Shown: positions 29,065-38,170 of the stretch, one piece after another
How positions within the stretch are numbered: the stretch's first letter is position 1
How the letters are laid out: each line of letters starts with the position of its first letter
DNA from: Planctomycetota bacterium
GTDB taxonomy: Bacteria; Planctomycetota; Planctomycetia; Planctomycetales; Planctomycetaceae
Length of the DNA stretch: 64,000 nucleotides
Assembly: GCA_014584345.1 (NCBI GenBank)
Contig: JACTNB010000008.1
Span: forward strand, 62,001-126,000
Direction: 5' to 3'
The notes under the pieces: generated by a model
What the model was told of the DNA's origin: nothing
Seen by the model: only the letters and a program-made list of their open reading frames with translations
Databases searched by the model: none
Position numbers and translations under genes: made by a program

Positions 29065-30469
29065 ACCGAAAGGGAACCAGGTTTCGCCGATCCTCGCGGA
29101 CGTATGCGAAACGAGCGGAGAAGGTGGCGAACCCGTGGAGATTTCAAGCATTCGCTTTGGCACCGTGTGGCGCTTTCTGTGTGGTAATCGCTCGGCGATT
29201 GTGTGGATCGCGGGATCGAGACAGGCGGTCTGGCTGGGACTGGCCTTCGTGCTGCTGGCGGGTTTATTCCGGGAATACGATCAGGAAAGTCTGCTCCACG
29301 AGCCCTGGTATCTCTTCATTCCACTGTTCGCTTCGTTGGGTTTAAGCCTGCTGCTGATGCTGGCGATCAAGAGTTTGCCGGAATGCAGATCCCATTCGCT
29401 CCCCCCGGGGGTGGAATATCGCAGGTTGCTCGCCTGTCTGTGGCTGACGGCCCCCCTGGCTGTAATCTACGCCGTTCCCGTGGAACGTTTTCTCACGGCA
29501 TATCAATCCATGAAATTCAACCTGAGTTTCCTGGGCATCGTTTCCGTATGGCGCGTGCTGCTGTTTTCTCGCGTGGCCGCCGTGCTGTATGGGACGTCCC
29601 TGAAGCGTGTCCTGTTCCCGATTCTATTTCTGGCGGATACCGTGATGATCCTGGCGATTGTCGTATACCCGCTGCCGCTGATCGAAATCATGGGGGGACT
29701 CCAACTCACGGAAAGCGAGAATCTCATCAATGTCGTGCGGTTCATGCTGATTCAGGTGGGAGTGCTTTCCTGGCCCATTTTATTGTTAGGTACATGCTTG
29801 CAGGCTTACGGGAATAAGGCGATCACAGTGCCGATATCGGAAGTCCGGTCCGTGCCGGTCGCTCGCTCCGCGTGGGTCATGTGTGGTACGGGCCTGCTGA
29901 TAATGCTATCCGCCTGCCTGGTCACGCAACCGGAACAACAGAGGCGGTATCGGGTGGAATACCTGCTGAGCAGCCGGGATTACGCAGGCGTCCGGGAATT
30001 GCTGATTCGTATCCCCCGGACGGACTTTCCTCCCCAATGGGAGCCTGGTGCCGGGCAGTTCTCGGATCAACACCTGATCCCTGAATTGAAGGTGATGCTG
30101 GAATCCGAAGAGCTGCCCGACTGGGTGGCAAATGTGTACGGACAACGATTGACGCGTATGAAAGGGAGAGGATTTCGTGTTCGATTTTTTTGGATGTACA
30201 TGCGGGAGGAAGATCTCCCGGTGCTGGCCGATTTTCTGGTTCGCTTCCCTGCCTGGGCGGAACAACTCCTCCAGGGAAATGAGTATATCGAAGCAGGCGG
30301 GGAAAAAATCCGTAAAAGACTACGGGAAATGATCGCGGCGATACGAGGAGAGACGGAGCCGACATCAGCCGGAGAGATGGGCGATACTGCCCCTGATCCG
30401 ACACACGATCACCCCGAACCGGATCACCCGGCGCGTGATTCCGTTAACTCACCCGCTAGCGACACGTGA
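28961..30469 (+). CDS. Polytopic membrane protein overlapping the radical SAM gene
   Basis: 502 residues. An acidic head of about 75 residues is followed by six or more hydrophobic spans (residues 85-320) and a soluble C-terminal domain (about 330-460) ending in a Pro/Asp/His-rich tail. I recognise no family. The ATG at 28961 has a GAGAGG ribosome site nine bases upstream, inside the coding region of the radical SAM gene; the two overlap out of frame by 104 bases, unusually long. Alternative later starts (GTG near 29042) would shorten the overlap but lose the ribosome site. Overlap implies translation coupling and joint function with the radical SAM enzyme. Confidence 0.75.
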   Translation: MSLEQKPRDDENKSGSISGETTADSTNVARTSNLEPKGNQVSPILADVCETSGEGGEPVEISSIRFGTVWRFLCGNRSAIVWIAGSRQAVWLGLAFVLLAGLFREYDQESLLHEPWYLFIPLFASLGLSLLLMLAIKSLPECRSHSLPPGVEYRRLLACLWLTAPLAVIYAVPVERFLTAYQSMKFNLSFLGIVSVWRVLLFSRVAAVLYGTSLKRVLFPILFLADTVMILAIVVYPLPLIEIMGGLQLTESENLINVVRFMLIQVGVLSWPILLLGTCLQAYGNKAITVPISEVRSVPVARSAWVMCGTGLLIMLSACLVTQPEQQRRYRVEYLLSSRDYAGVRELLIRIPRTDFPPQWEPGAGQFSDQHLIPELKVMLESEELPDWVANVYGQRLTRMKGRGFRVRFFWMYMREEDLPVLADFLVRFPAWAEQLLQGNEYIEAGGEKIRKRLREMIAAIRGETEPTSAGEMGDTAPDPTHDHPEPDHPARDSVNSPASDT

Positions 30470-30538
30470 TGCCCTTTGTCGAGGGGGTGCCGGGAAAAGT
30501 ATTCAGTCGGTTGGCCTGCGCGGATGGCCCTTACTCGA

Positions 30539-31198
30539 TTATCCTTCCTCCCGCCAGCCTGCGAGTACCGCAAAACCAAATCGTTTGAAAAAGCAGTCGC
30601 AACGAACGAAGCCAACATTTGCCCAAGCGGCCAGATGCCACTCAATCGATGCATACTGGTCAATTTTCATTCGCTCGACCGCGGCTTCCCATTCCCGATC
30701 GTCGGATCCGAGCGATCGCGACTGCCGTTCATGGAATTCTCGGTAGACGATGTCGTGCCAGGCAGTAGGCCCGGCATACTGATCCGCGTTGACAAAGATG
30801 CCTCCCGGTTTCAGTGAAGCAAACACCCTTTCAAACAGCTTACGTTTATCGTGATCGCTCAAATGATGAATACTAAGGGCGGAGACGATCGCGTCGAACC
30901 CGGTGCCAGGCAGCGGATCTTCCAATCGCGAGGTAAGAAAGACCACATCCCGACCGGTCAGACGCCGCTTGGCGAGCGCCAACATTTCTGGAGATTCATC
31001 GATCAACGTAAGGCTTAGCCGGGGAGACGTTTCTGCAATTCGCTCACTGAGGATGCCTGTCCCCGCTCCCAGATCCAGCACCGCCAAACTTTGCGACTGT
31101 TGCCGTGCAACGAGTTGCGCGGCTGTGCCGTAGAATGCATCGAAGTCCGGGACCAGTCGTTTTCGAGGCTCGTCGTAGGTGTCAGGATCCCAAACCAT
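30539..31198 (-). CDS. Class I SAM-dependent methyltransferase
   Basis: 219 residues starting MVWDPDTYDEPRKRLVP. LAVLDLGAGTGILSERIAE is motif I (SAM-binding Gly loop), LTLIDESPEMLALAKRRL motif II, and FDAIVSALSIHHLSDHDKRKLFERVFASLKPGG motif III/IV of UbiE/COQ5-type methyltransferases. The substrate cannot be deduced. A longer frame reaches TTG 31285 with an AGGA site, but the W-D-P-x-x-Y-D beginning is the usual N-terminus of this group, so 31198 is preferred. The stop lies close to the stop of the convergent membrane-protein gene. Confidence 0.85.
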   Translation of the reverse strand: MVWDPDTYDEPRKRLVPDFDAFYGTAAQLVARQQSQSLAVLDLGAGTGILSERIAETSPRLSLTLIDESPEMLALAKRRLTGRDVVFLTSRLEDPLPGTGFDAIVSALSIHHLSDHDKRKLFERVFASLKPGGIFVNADQYAGPTAWHDIVYREFHERQSRSLGSDDREWEAAVERMKIDQYASIEWHLAAWANVGFVRCDCFFKRFGFAVLAGWREEG

Positions 31199-31562
31199 CT
31201 GATGTGCCCTATGGGTGATGACGAGCGCGGACGATTGCGAGTCGGGGCAGCCGCCACATGATTCTGATTTCAAAAACCGCGTCAACGGAGGTTCCTGCTC
31301 ACCGCTTTATCCGGACCGGGTTATGATGGAGATCCTCCAAGATCGTCATGAGGACTTTGTCCTGTTCGCATTTTCGAAATTAGCCTCGTGGGCGACGCTT
31401 TCTGAAATATGAGTACCCGGAATCAGGGTCACAAACACGCATTTGCAGGATCCTCGGAACCTCTGCGATGGGACTCATGCCAACACTCGCTACGCCCCAC
31501 CGCTTCGCCACTGTGCTTGCCACCCGGCCAGTTTCTTTAGTTCACCGATTTGTTGTATGGCA
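31199..31562. other. Gap between two leftward genes
   Basis: About 360 bases. No gene or terminator could be supported. The segment at 31480-31560 is less GC-rich than the rest of the window. Confidence 0.35.
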
Positions 31563-32054
31563 TTATTGCGATTGGACTTCCTGTTGAATCGCATTTGCCA
31601 ATTCTTGGACATTGTAGCTGGTACGTGCGGGTACGTGAAGAATCGGAAGTCCGGCGGCTGCGAGGGCAGAATCAACGAAGGCGTCGCGCCCTTGGCGATC
31701 GGTGCGATTGTGCGACGAATCATCCAATTCTATGGTGAGTAATGGACGGACGGCATCGTGATCGCACAGAACGAAATCAATATGTTTTGATTGAATTCGG
31801 TTGAAATGCGATTGCCGTTTTTCGGTGCCACGTGGTAGAAACACGAGATCAGCCAATCGCACCTTGGCAAATATGAGGTATTGATTGCCGACGGCTTTTT
31901 GCAAAACGCCGAAGAATGATCGTTCCGCCTTTGTGAGCAAGTAGTCTTTCCGTTGATATGGAAGTGAAACTGCTGCGGAATTAGTTGTCGGTGCGAGACC
32001 AAGTAGTTTTAGGATGACGAAAAGGCATCCTTGGGGTTCTTGCTTGCGATTCAT
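31563..32054 (-). CDS. DUF2726 domain protein
   Basis: 163 residues. ATG 32054 follows a textbook AAGGAG site by seven bases. After a short basic, hydrophobic head, LLTKAERSFFGVL is the usual DUF2726 opening, and KHIDFVLCDHDAVRPLLTIELDDSSHNRTDRQGRDAFVDSAL matches its core: Asp of DFVLCD, Glu/Asp of IELDD, SxH, and the R-D-x-F-x-x-x-x-L-x-x-A-G-L-P-I stretch. DUF2726 is regarded as related to the PD-(D/E)xK nuclease-like fold, and often accompanies topoisomerase zinc domains. Biochemical activity here is unknown. The gene begins 30 bases left of the second 174-bp repeat and has lower GC, signs of recent arrival. Confidence 0.85.
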   Translation of the reverse strand: MNRKQEPQGCLFVILKLLGLAPTTNSAAVSLPYQRKDYLLTKAERSFFGVLQKAVGNQYLIFAKVRLADLVFLPRGTEKRQSHFNRIQSKHIDFVLCDHDAVRPLLTIELDDSSHNRTDRQGRDAFVDSALAAAGLPILHVPARTSYNVQELANAIQQEVQSQ

Positions 32055-32084
32055 TTGGCGTCTCCTTAATTCATGTTGCATACC

Positions 32085-32258
32085 ACTCTTGTGGACCATG
32101 TTGTGTGCCACTGGTCGGCTTGTCCGCCAGTGCGAGCGAGGTCCGAGCCGTACGCGCCTGCGTCCTACGTCAATTCCCTGACCATTACGACCGCAGGGAG
32201 ATTCAGCCGGCAACATCCAGATCCAGCCGCAACGGTCAGGGGACTCACGTCCCCCGCT
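32085..32258. repeat. 174-bp direct repeat, copy 2
   Basis: Near-identical to 27368-27541 and in the same orientation. It lies 30 bases upstream of the DUF2726 gene and 61 bases before the end of the AAA gene, so the repeats bracket about 4.5 kb. Recombination between the copies would delete or amplify the block. Confidence 0.9.
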
Positions 32259-32319
32259 AGCATAGCATCCCGCCACTTGCCACCCGACATTCCCCGGCAC
32301 CCGGGCGGCGGGGGTCTGG

Positions 32320-34296
32320 TTATCCTTCGTGATGCACTACCACGTTACGGAGTCGTCCGCTTCCTTCGCGGGGGGGCATGATGCGCAGCAGGCAGGGATA
32401 CCACACTTCGCGGGGCATGGGCTTGTCCTTCAACTGTGGGATGTAGGGGAGTTTGAGGACGGTGCCGAGTTTCTGGTAGTGGGCCACGTCCACGGGGTTC
32501 AGGAAAAACCGTTTGTTGTTGGTGTATTTTGCGATAGCCTCGGCGAACTGGGGATCGAGGCCCTGCCACAGAATGACGAGGGGATCGGATTCCAGCGTGA
32601 GCGCCGCCGTGCCCGTGGTGGGGACGTGCGTGCTGAATGCCTGAACGAGTTTGGGGAATGTGACATGGTCCGTGGCGCGGACGAATTCGAGAATCGCGCC
32701 GGGCAGGTCTCCGGTTCGCAGGGGTTCCATCCAGGGATCCTCGAATTCGCTTTCCTCACTCATCAATTCACCCTTGCGGTGTTCGTCCTCGATCATGCGC
32801 ATGATCCGGCTGTCGGGCGTGGCGGGGCGGCAGCGGGACTTGGCCCATTCGCGGAGGTTGAAGACCTTTTCCTCCATGGTGATGGAGAGCGGGACAATCA
32901 GGTCGGCGGTATCGAGCAGATCCTTCTGTGTGGGGAGACAGTCCCGGGTATAGGCATCGATGACCGCCGAATTGACGATCTGCTCGATTTCCGCGCCGCT
33001 GTAGCCTTCGGTTTTATCGGACAGTTCCTCGATATTGTAGTCTTCAGGGTTGCAACCCCGTCTGGACAGGTGGATGCGATAGATATGCTTGCGTTCGTGA
33101 AAGTTTGGCAGATCGATGAAGAATAATTCGTCGAAGCGGCCTCGCCGGAGCAGTTCGGGAGGCAGGTTCTCGATGGCATTGGCGGTGGCGACCACGAAGA
33201 TGGGGGTGGTATGTTCCTGCATCCAGGTGAGGAACAGTCCGAACATGCGAGCCAGGACGGCGTCTCGGTTTTCCTCTTCGGCACTGAGTCCGGAAAAGCC
33301 CTTGTCGAGTTCTTCGATCCAGAGCACGGCGGGGGCGATTCCATCCATCATGCGGAGTACCTCGCGCAAATTCTGTTCGGAACTCCCCCGTTCGCCCTGC
33401 AACAGATTTCCGAAATCGAGACGGATTAGCGGGAAGGACAATTGCCGGGCGATTACCCGCGCAGACAGCGACTTGCCGCAACCCTGCACGCCCAGCAACA
33501 GGACCCCCTTGGGTTGTCCGACATTCCGCTTGCGGGCTTCGGGGCTGAAGGCCTTGGCGCGGCGGTTGATCCACTCCTTGAGGCCTTCCAGTCCACCGAT
33601 ATCGTCGGCCGTTTCTCCCAGTTCATGAAACTCCAGCAGATTCGAGCCTTGCAGCAGGGATTTTTTTTCGGAAATGAGTTGCGTCATAACCTCTTCGCCC
33701 ACGTCCTGGCGGCCATGCAACACACGTTGATAGGCGCGGCGGGCCTGTTGCAAGGATAGGCCGATGACACTTTTTACCATGCGTTCCTGGAAGGACCGGG
33801 AAATCCGGGGAGGCGTGGGCAGGCAGGCGAGCGTTTCCGCCAGGCAGCCCGCGATTTCCTCGAAATCGGGCAGAGGGAGACTGAGTACCGAAACCACCTT
33901 CGCCAAACTGGGAGGGAGCGAAAATTCCGGCCCAACCAGCAGTAGAGGATTCCCCTGATACGTTTGCGCCTGGTCTTGGAGCAGGCGTATCACGGAGAAA
34001 TCGGTCAGGAAGTACTGCAAATCCTTCGCCAGAAAAAGCTGACCGGGTTCGGCCGTGCGGACTTCCCGCAGAAATTCGGCTGGTGTTCTCAATTGCTGGA
34101 GGTGCGGGTCATTTGCCGGTTGCAGGCCTGTACTTAACGACCAGGTGTGCATGTTTCGCTGTAGTTTTTCGGCCAATTGCCCAATCGCTTCGGCGGCCCG
34201 TGGTTCATCGTCGGTATGCAGAATCAACAGCGATTCTCCCGCTGCAATGCGATCCTGCAGTTCCGTGAGAATGTTTGTCAGCAGAGACATAAGCAC
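32320..34296 (-). CDS. AAA+ ATPase, Ycf46-like
   Basis: 658 residues. Residues 1-220 form an N-terminal domain without recognisable motifs; ADDIGGLEGLKEWINRRA (230-247) starts the AAA+ module, with Walker A GVQGCGKS (269-276), Walker B VLWIEELDKG (324-333), sensor 1 VVATANA, and RRGRFDE (about 388-394) as arginine finger region, then a C-terminal helical lid. The last 110 residues (HVTFPKLVQAF...TALTLESDPLVILWQGLDPQF) are an extra domain. Overall it looks like Ycf46, the algal/cyanobacterial AAA protein, which is thought to help adapt to CO2 or membrane conditions. Two in-frame ATGs (34296, 34290) are possible. Confidence 0.85.
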   Translation of the reverse strand: MLMSLLTNILTELQDRIAAGESLLILHTDDEPRAAEAIGQLAEKLQRNMHTWSLSTGLQPANDPHLQQLRTPAEFLREVRTAEPGQLFLAKDLQYFLTDFSVIRLLQDQAQTYQGNPLLLVGPEFSLPPSLAKVVSVLSLPLPDFEEIAGCLAETLACLPTPPRISRSFQERMVKSVIGLSLQQARRAYQRVLHGRQDVGEEVMTQLISEKKSLLQGSNLLEFHELGETADDIGGLEGLKEWINRRAKAFSPEARKRNVGQPKGVLLLGVQGCGKSLSARVIARQLSFPLIRLDFGNLLQGERGSSEQNLREVLRMMDGIAPAVLWIEELDKGFSGLSAEEENRDAVLARMFGLFLTWMQEHTTPIFVVATANAIENLPPELLRRGRFDELFFIDLPNFHERKHIYRIHLSRRGCNPEDYNIEELSDKTEGYSGAEIEQIVNSAVIDAYTRDCLPTQKDLLDTADLIVPLSITMEEKVFNLREWAKSRCRPATPDSRIMRMIEDEHRKGELMSEESEFEDPWMEPLRTGDLPGAILEFVRATDHVTFPKLVQAFSTHVPTTGTAALTLESDPLVILWQGLDPQFAEAIAKYTNNKRFFLNPVDVAHYQKLGTVLKLPYIPQLKDKPMPREVWYPCLLRIMPPREGSGRLRNVVVHHEG

Positions 34297-34461
34297 GCCC
34301 CGTTCCAGAGAACAATGGTGATTCCCGATAGGTTGAGATTCACTATAACGGAGGCCGAAACAGACCCGTACTCACGCAGTCCCTCTTTTTTTCCAGATTT
34401 CCGCTTCGGGAGGGGTGAAAGCCGACCCTTACCTCTTGTTTTTATACTGAACCCAAAGATA

Positions 34462-34497
34462 GAATAATTTTTGCTATTCAAAAAAATTGTTTTTGCT
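34462..34497 (+). promoter_or_regulatory. AT-rich regulatory region before the metal-binding protein
   Basis: Within a very AT-rich stretch (about 34440-34520) there is a GAATA...TATTC dyad at 34462-34479 and a direct repeat TTTTTGCT at 34468-34475 and 34490-34497, 22 bases apart (about two helical turns). Such spacing is common for dimeric metal regulators. The protein itself (Fur, Zur or MntR) cannot be named from these sites. Confidence 0.35.
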
Positions 34498-34533
34498 CCT
34501 TTCAAAACAAGGTAATTAAAATTGCGTCGGCAT

Positions 34534-35526
34534 ATGAGTATGATTCAGCCATCGGGCGCGGTCTTCCCCAGGAGTTCTGGGCATCAAAACGGGCTGAAGG
34601 TGTTTCTCCTGTTGTTCTCGGGATTTGGTCTGGCTTGCCTTTCGGGTTGTTGGGAATCTCCCAGCGCTCATTCATCCTCCCCGCGAGTCTTCCGTAATAT
34701 CTTGTGCACGACGGGAATGGCGGGGGACATGGTTGCCGAGGTGGCTGGACCGGATGTCTCGGTACAAGTTCTGATGGGCCCGGGGGTAGACCCGCATTTA
34801 TTTTCGCCTTCCCCTCAAGATGTGGAAAAGATGGCGTTAGCGGATGCGATTGTTTATTCAGGACTGCATCTGGAAGCGGGTTTGTCGGCCTATCTGGAGC
34901 GACTTTCCCGCAAGAATCCCCATGTTTATGCCTTGGCGGATGGAATTGCGGACCGGGACCAACTGATTCGCGTGGCTCACGAGCTATACGATCCGCACTT
35001 CTGGAATGACCTGGAACTCTGGCAGGCGGCGGCATTGTCCCTGGGGGAAAAACTTGCCGAATGGAATCCGGAACAGGCTACCGGATATCAGAGCAGAGCC
35101 GCTGCCTATGCAGCCCGTCTCGCCGAATTACAGGAATGGGGACGCTCCGAAATTGCCCGCATTCCGGAATCCCGTCGGATTCTGATTACCGCGCACGACG
35201 CGTTCGGCTATCTGGGGCGGAGTCTGAATATTGAGGTGGAAGCGGTGCAAGGGATCAGCACCAATACCGAGGCGAGCATCCGCACAATAGAGGATTTGGT
35301 GGAAGCCATTGTGACACGTCAGATTCCTGCGATATTTTCGGAATCCTCGGTCAGCGATAAGTCTGTCCGGGCCATCATCGATGGCTGCCAGCGGCGGGGG
35401 CACGACCTCAAGCTGGGAGGGGTGCTCTATTCCGATGCGCTGGGCCCTCCAGGAAGTGGGGCGGAAACGTTCGTGGGGATGTATCGTTCGAATGTGAACG
35501 CGATGGTTTCTGGATTATCCGACTGA
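34534..35526 (+). CDS. TroA-type metal-binding lipoprotein of an ABC transporter
   Basis: 330 residues. Lipoprotein signal with Cys39 (ACLSGC). Four ligands are in place: His88 (VDPHLF), His155 (DPHFW), His221 (TAHDAFGYLGR) and Asp301 (YSDALG). The spacing 67/66/80 matches TroA (His68, His133, His199, Asp279) almost exactly, so this is a cluster A-I periplasmic receptor for zinc or manganese. A third His instead of Glu makes zinc-capable binding likely. The gene starts with ATG 34534 or ATG 34540. The ATP-binding subunit gene follows after 364 bases; no permease follows. Confidence 0.9.
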   Translation: MSMIQPSGAVFPRSSGHQNGLKVFLLLFSGFGLACLSGCWESPSAHSSSPRVFRNILCTTGMAGDMVAEVAGPDVSVQVLMGPGVDPHLFSPSPQDVEKMALADAIVYSGLHLEAGLSAYLERLSRKNPHVYALADGIADRDQLIRVAHELYDPHFWNDLELWQAAALSLGEKLAEWNPEQATGYQSRAAAYAARLAELQEWGRSEIARIPESRRILITAHDAFGYLGRSLNIEVEAVQGISTNTEASIRTIEDLVEAIVTRQIPAIFSESSVSDKSVRAIIDGCQRRGHDLKLGGVLYSDALGPPGSGAETFVGMYRSNVNAMVSGLSD

Positions 35527-35890
35527 AATGCTGCCCGAAAATCCCCTTGGGCTTCGAGAATGGGCCGGGCCAGGGCAGGATCACAATTTGGGGGCATTTC
35601 TGTTAGCATGAGTCCAGTGACGTTACCGTTGTCGGTATGCGTTCGCACGGGATAGGCGAGACAGGACTGAACCGCGCCGACAAACCATGTTTGAAGGAGG
35701 CTTTCTTTCGGGCAATGTATGGTTATTGGGGTTCTGTAATCTGAATACGAGTTCGATGAAGTGGTGTCGCCATGGCGCGGTTCGAGGAAGTTATTTTGCG
35801 AGAGGCCGTCCCGTTACCGTGATGCGGGAAATGTGGTTTCACAGTCACGGGCCACTCGAGGGAATGGTGCAGGGAACAAGGGAAGACTCG
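35527..35890. other. Gap between the two metal-transport genes
   Basis: 364 bases without a supported gene, too short for the expected permease. The ATPase reading frame is open back to 35687, but its first 68 residues are not family-like. Confidence 0.45.
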
Positions 35891-36664
35891 ATGGGAGAAA
35901 CGCCGCCACTGTTGGATGTGCACGATCTCACGGTGGCGTATCGACGCCGACCGGTGTTGTGGAATGTTGATTTTGAAATCCGGGAACCACAACTTCTGGG
36001 GATTGTGGGACCGAACGGGGCTGGAAAAAGCACTCTATTGAAGGCGATGCTGGAGTTGATCCCGGCCCTGTCGGGGAGTGTCGCGATGTTCGGGAAGTCT
36101 GTACAGCAGGTGCGGAAACGGATCGGTTATGTGCCGCAACGGGAAAGCGTCGACTGGGATTTTCCGATATCGGTTCGTGAAACCGTGCTGATGGGGACAT
36201 ACGGACAACTGGGATGGTTTCGCCGGGCCGGGCAGGCGCAATACGAAACCGTGGATCGCTGCCTGGCGGACGTGGGGATGGAAGCCTTCGCGGAGCGTCA
36301 GATCGGTCGCTTATCGGGGGGACAACAGCAGCGGGTTTTTCTGGCCCGTGCGTTAGCGCAAAATGCAGAGATCTATTTTTTGGATGAACCCTTCGCGGGA
36401 GTGGATGCTGCCACGGAGGAGGTGATTCTCAAGGTGCTGCGTCAATTACGTCAGCAGGGGAAGTTGATCATCGTGGTGCATCACGATCTGCTCACGGTGC
36501 AGCGTTCCTTTGATTCCGTCCTGTTGCTGAACGGTCGCCTGATTGCCTGGGGCCCGGTTTCCACGACGTTGACCGCGGAGAACCTGATCAAAACCTACGG
36601 GGGGCACCTGCCGATTCTGGATCACGTGGGCGCGCGGTTCGAGGCGGACTCGGTGGAGACTTGA
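35891..36664 (+). CDS. ATP-binding subunit of a metal ABC transporter
   Basis: 257 residues. Walker A GPNGAGKS (40-47), signature LSGGQQQR (141-148), Walker B IYFLDEP (161-167), switch His in VVHHDLLTV. YVPQRESVDWDFPISVRETVLMG is typical for the zinc/manganese (ZnuC/MntB/TroB) branch. It should power uptake together with the TroA-like receptor. The usual third component, one or two permeases (TroC/TroD or ZnuB type), is missing: the next gene is gspF. Either the permease lies elsewhere or the transporter is incomplete. The start is chosen at ATG 35891, after AAGGGA. Confidence 0.9.
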   Translation: MGETPPLLDVHDLTVAYRRRPVLWNVDFEIREPQLLGIVGPNGAGKSTLLKAMLELIPALSGSVAMFGKSVQQVRKRIGYVPQRESVDWDFPISVRETVLMGTYGQLGWFRRAGQAQYETVDRCLADVGMEAFAERQIGRLSGGQQQRVFLARALAQNAEIYFLDEPFAGVDAATEEVILKVLRQLRQQGKLIIVVHHDLLTVQRSFDSVLLLNGRLIAWGPVSTTLTAENLIKTYGGHLPILDHVGARFEADSVET

Positions 36665-36848
36665 GATCCGGCAATTTTGGAGGAATCTCCGATTTGGGTA
36701 GAGACAGATCCCGTTCCCATGGGTTAATTAGCAGAGGGGGGAGCAGTCGACGGCCCCCGTTGCAGTTGTAAGTAGGGATAATACCAGACCATACCCTCGG
36801 TTCAGCCTCGATTGTCCGCGGGGATGATCCCCTTGAAATACCGAACTC

Positions 36849-38078
36849 ATGCCGGAATTTTCGTACAAAGCCCGAGATACCGCCGGAAAATCCGTTCTGG
36901 GTCAGTTGACCGCGAACGACGCAGGGGAGGCGATGCAGCAGCTTTCGGCCCGCCAGTTGATTCCGGTGCAAATCCAGCCGGTGGTGAAACAGACGATTCC
37001 GCTGCTGAACTTCCAGCAGAAGGTGAGTTCGAGCCAACTGGTGGCGTTTTATTCACAGTTAGCGGATCTGATGACCTCGGGGGTGCCTCTACTGCGTTCC
37101 TTACGGTTGATCGAGGATCAGGCATCGTCGCCTGTGTTGAAGTCGGTCGTGGCGGACATACGGGATCAGGTGGCGGATGGCCGTCGCCTGGCCCAGGCGA
37201 TGGCTCGTCATCCGGCGACCTTTTCGAACCTGGTCATCAGCCTGGTGGAAGCGGGCGAGGAGGGGAGCTTTCTGGAGGATGCCCTGAAGCGGCTGGCGCT
37301 GTTTGTGCAGCATCAGAACGAATTGAAGGGGAAAGTGCTGGGAGCCATGATCTATCCGTTGTTCGTGGCGAGTTTCGGCAGCATTATCGTGGGGGTGATG
37401 CTGGTCTTTTTTGTGCCGAAATTTCAGCCGATTTTCGATCGCATGGCTGCAGAACGGGGCTTGCCCTGGACCACCAGCACCCTGATGTCCCTCAGTGATA
37501 CGCTGCAGGCCTATTGGCCGCTGCTGTTGATTGGCGGAGCCTTGCTGCTGCTGGCCGGTTCCCGGGCCGCGAAATCGGAGCGCGGTCGGCGGCTGATCGA
37601 CGGGGTGGTGATCCGTGAGTGGCGACTCGGTCCGCTGAAAATCGGCCTGTCGGGAATTTTTCGCAACCTGGCGATTTCCCGCTTCTGTCGCGTGCTGGGC
37701 ACATTGCTGCAGAATGGTGTTCCGATGTTGCGTTCCATTACGATTGCCCGAAAAGCGAGCGGGAATGTGATTCTCGAGGAAGCGATCGAGCGGTCGGCGG
37801 AATTTGTTTCCAGCGGGAAATCCCTGTCCGGTCCGTTGCGGCAGTCGGGTCAGTTTCCGGCCGATGTGGTGGAAATGATTGCCGTGGCAGAGGAAGCGAA
37901 CCAGTTGGAACGGGTGCTGGTCGAAGTGTCCGACCAGTTGGAACGGAAGGTTCAGTCCCGCCTGGAAACGCTGGTCCATCTGATGGAACCTGTGATGCTG
38001 CTGGGGTTAGCGGCATTCGTGCTTTTTATTGTCGCCGCGTTGCTTTTACCGATACTTCAAAGTTCCAGTCTGGTTTAA
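36849..38078 (+). CDS. gspF: Type II secretion inner-membrane protein GspF
   Basis: 409 residues. The N-terminus MPEFSYKARDTAGKSVLGQL is the usual GspF/PilC opening; two repeats of the GspF domain follow (SSSQLVAFYSQLADLMTSGVPLLRSLRLIE near 60-90 and RFCRVLGTLLQNGVPMLRSITIA near 280-305), each with the hallmark of a G-V-P-L/M-L-R-S motif, and three membrane spans (about 168-195, 220-240, 378-405). It forms the platform that pulls pseudopilins into the pseudopilus. It leads an operon with the pseudopilin genes gspG, H, I and J. No gspE or gspD is nearby. Confidence 0.94.
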   Translation: MPEFSYKARDTAGKSVLGQLTANDAGEAMQQLSARQLIPVQIQPVVKQTIPLLNFQQKVSSSQLVAFYSQLADLMTSGVPLLRSLRLIEDQASSPVLKSVVADIRDQVADGRRLAQAMARHPATFSNLVISLVEAGEEGSFLEDALKRLALFVQHQNELKGKVLGAMIYPLFVASFGSIIVGVMLVFFVPKFQPIFDRMAAERGLPWTTSTLMSLSDTLQAYWPLLLIGGALLLLAGSRAAKSERGRRLIDGVVIREWRLGPLKIGLSGIFRNLAISRFCRVLGTLLQNGVPMLRSITIARKASGNVILEEAIERSAEFVSSGKSLSGPLRQSGQFPADVVEMIAVAEEANQLERVLVEVSDQLERKVQSRLETLVHLMEPVMLLGLAAFVLFIVAALLLPILQSSSLV

Positions 38079-38170
38079 TAGACTATGCGGAACTCCGTTG
38101 GGTTGGCCTAAGGCCAATCGTCCAGGAATTCCTCCCCTGTTGTCCCACCCCGAGTTTCGAGGAAGCTGAA

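Noticed and set aside
27368..32258. A composite transposon bounded by insertion sequences
   Set aside because: The repeats contain no transposase and no obvious terminal inverted repeats or target duplications were seen.
38103..38117. Short palindrome TTGGCCT-A-AGGCCAA between gspF and gspG as an operator
   Set aside because: Seven-base arms inside an operon, no supporting second site; likely chance.
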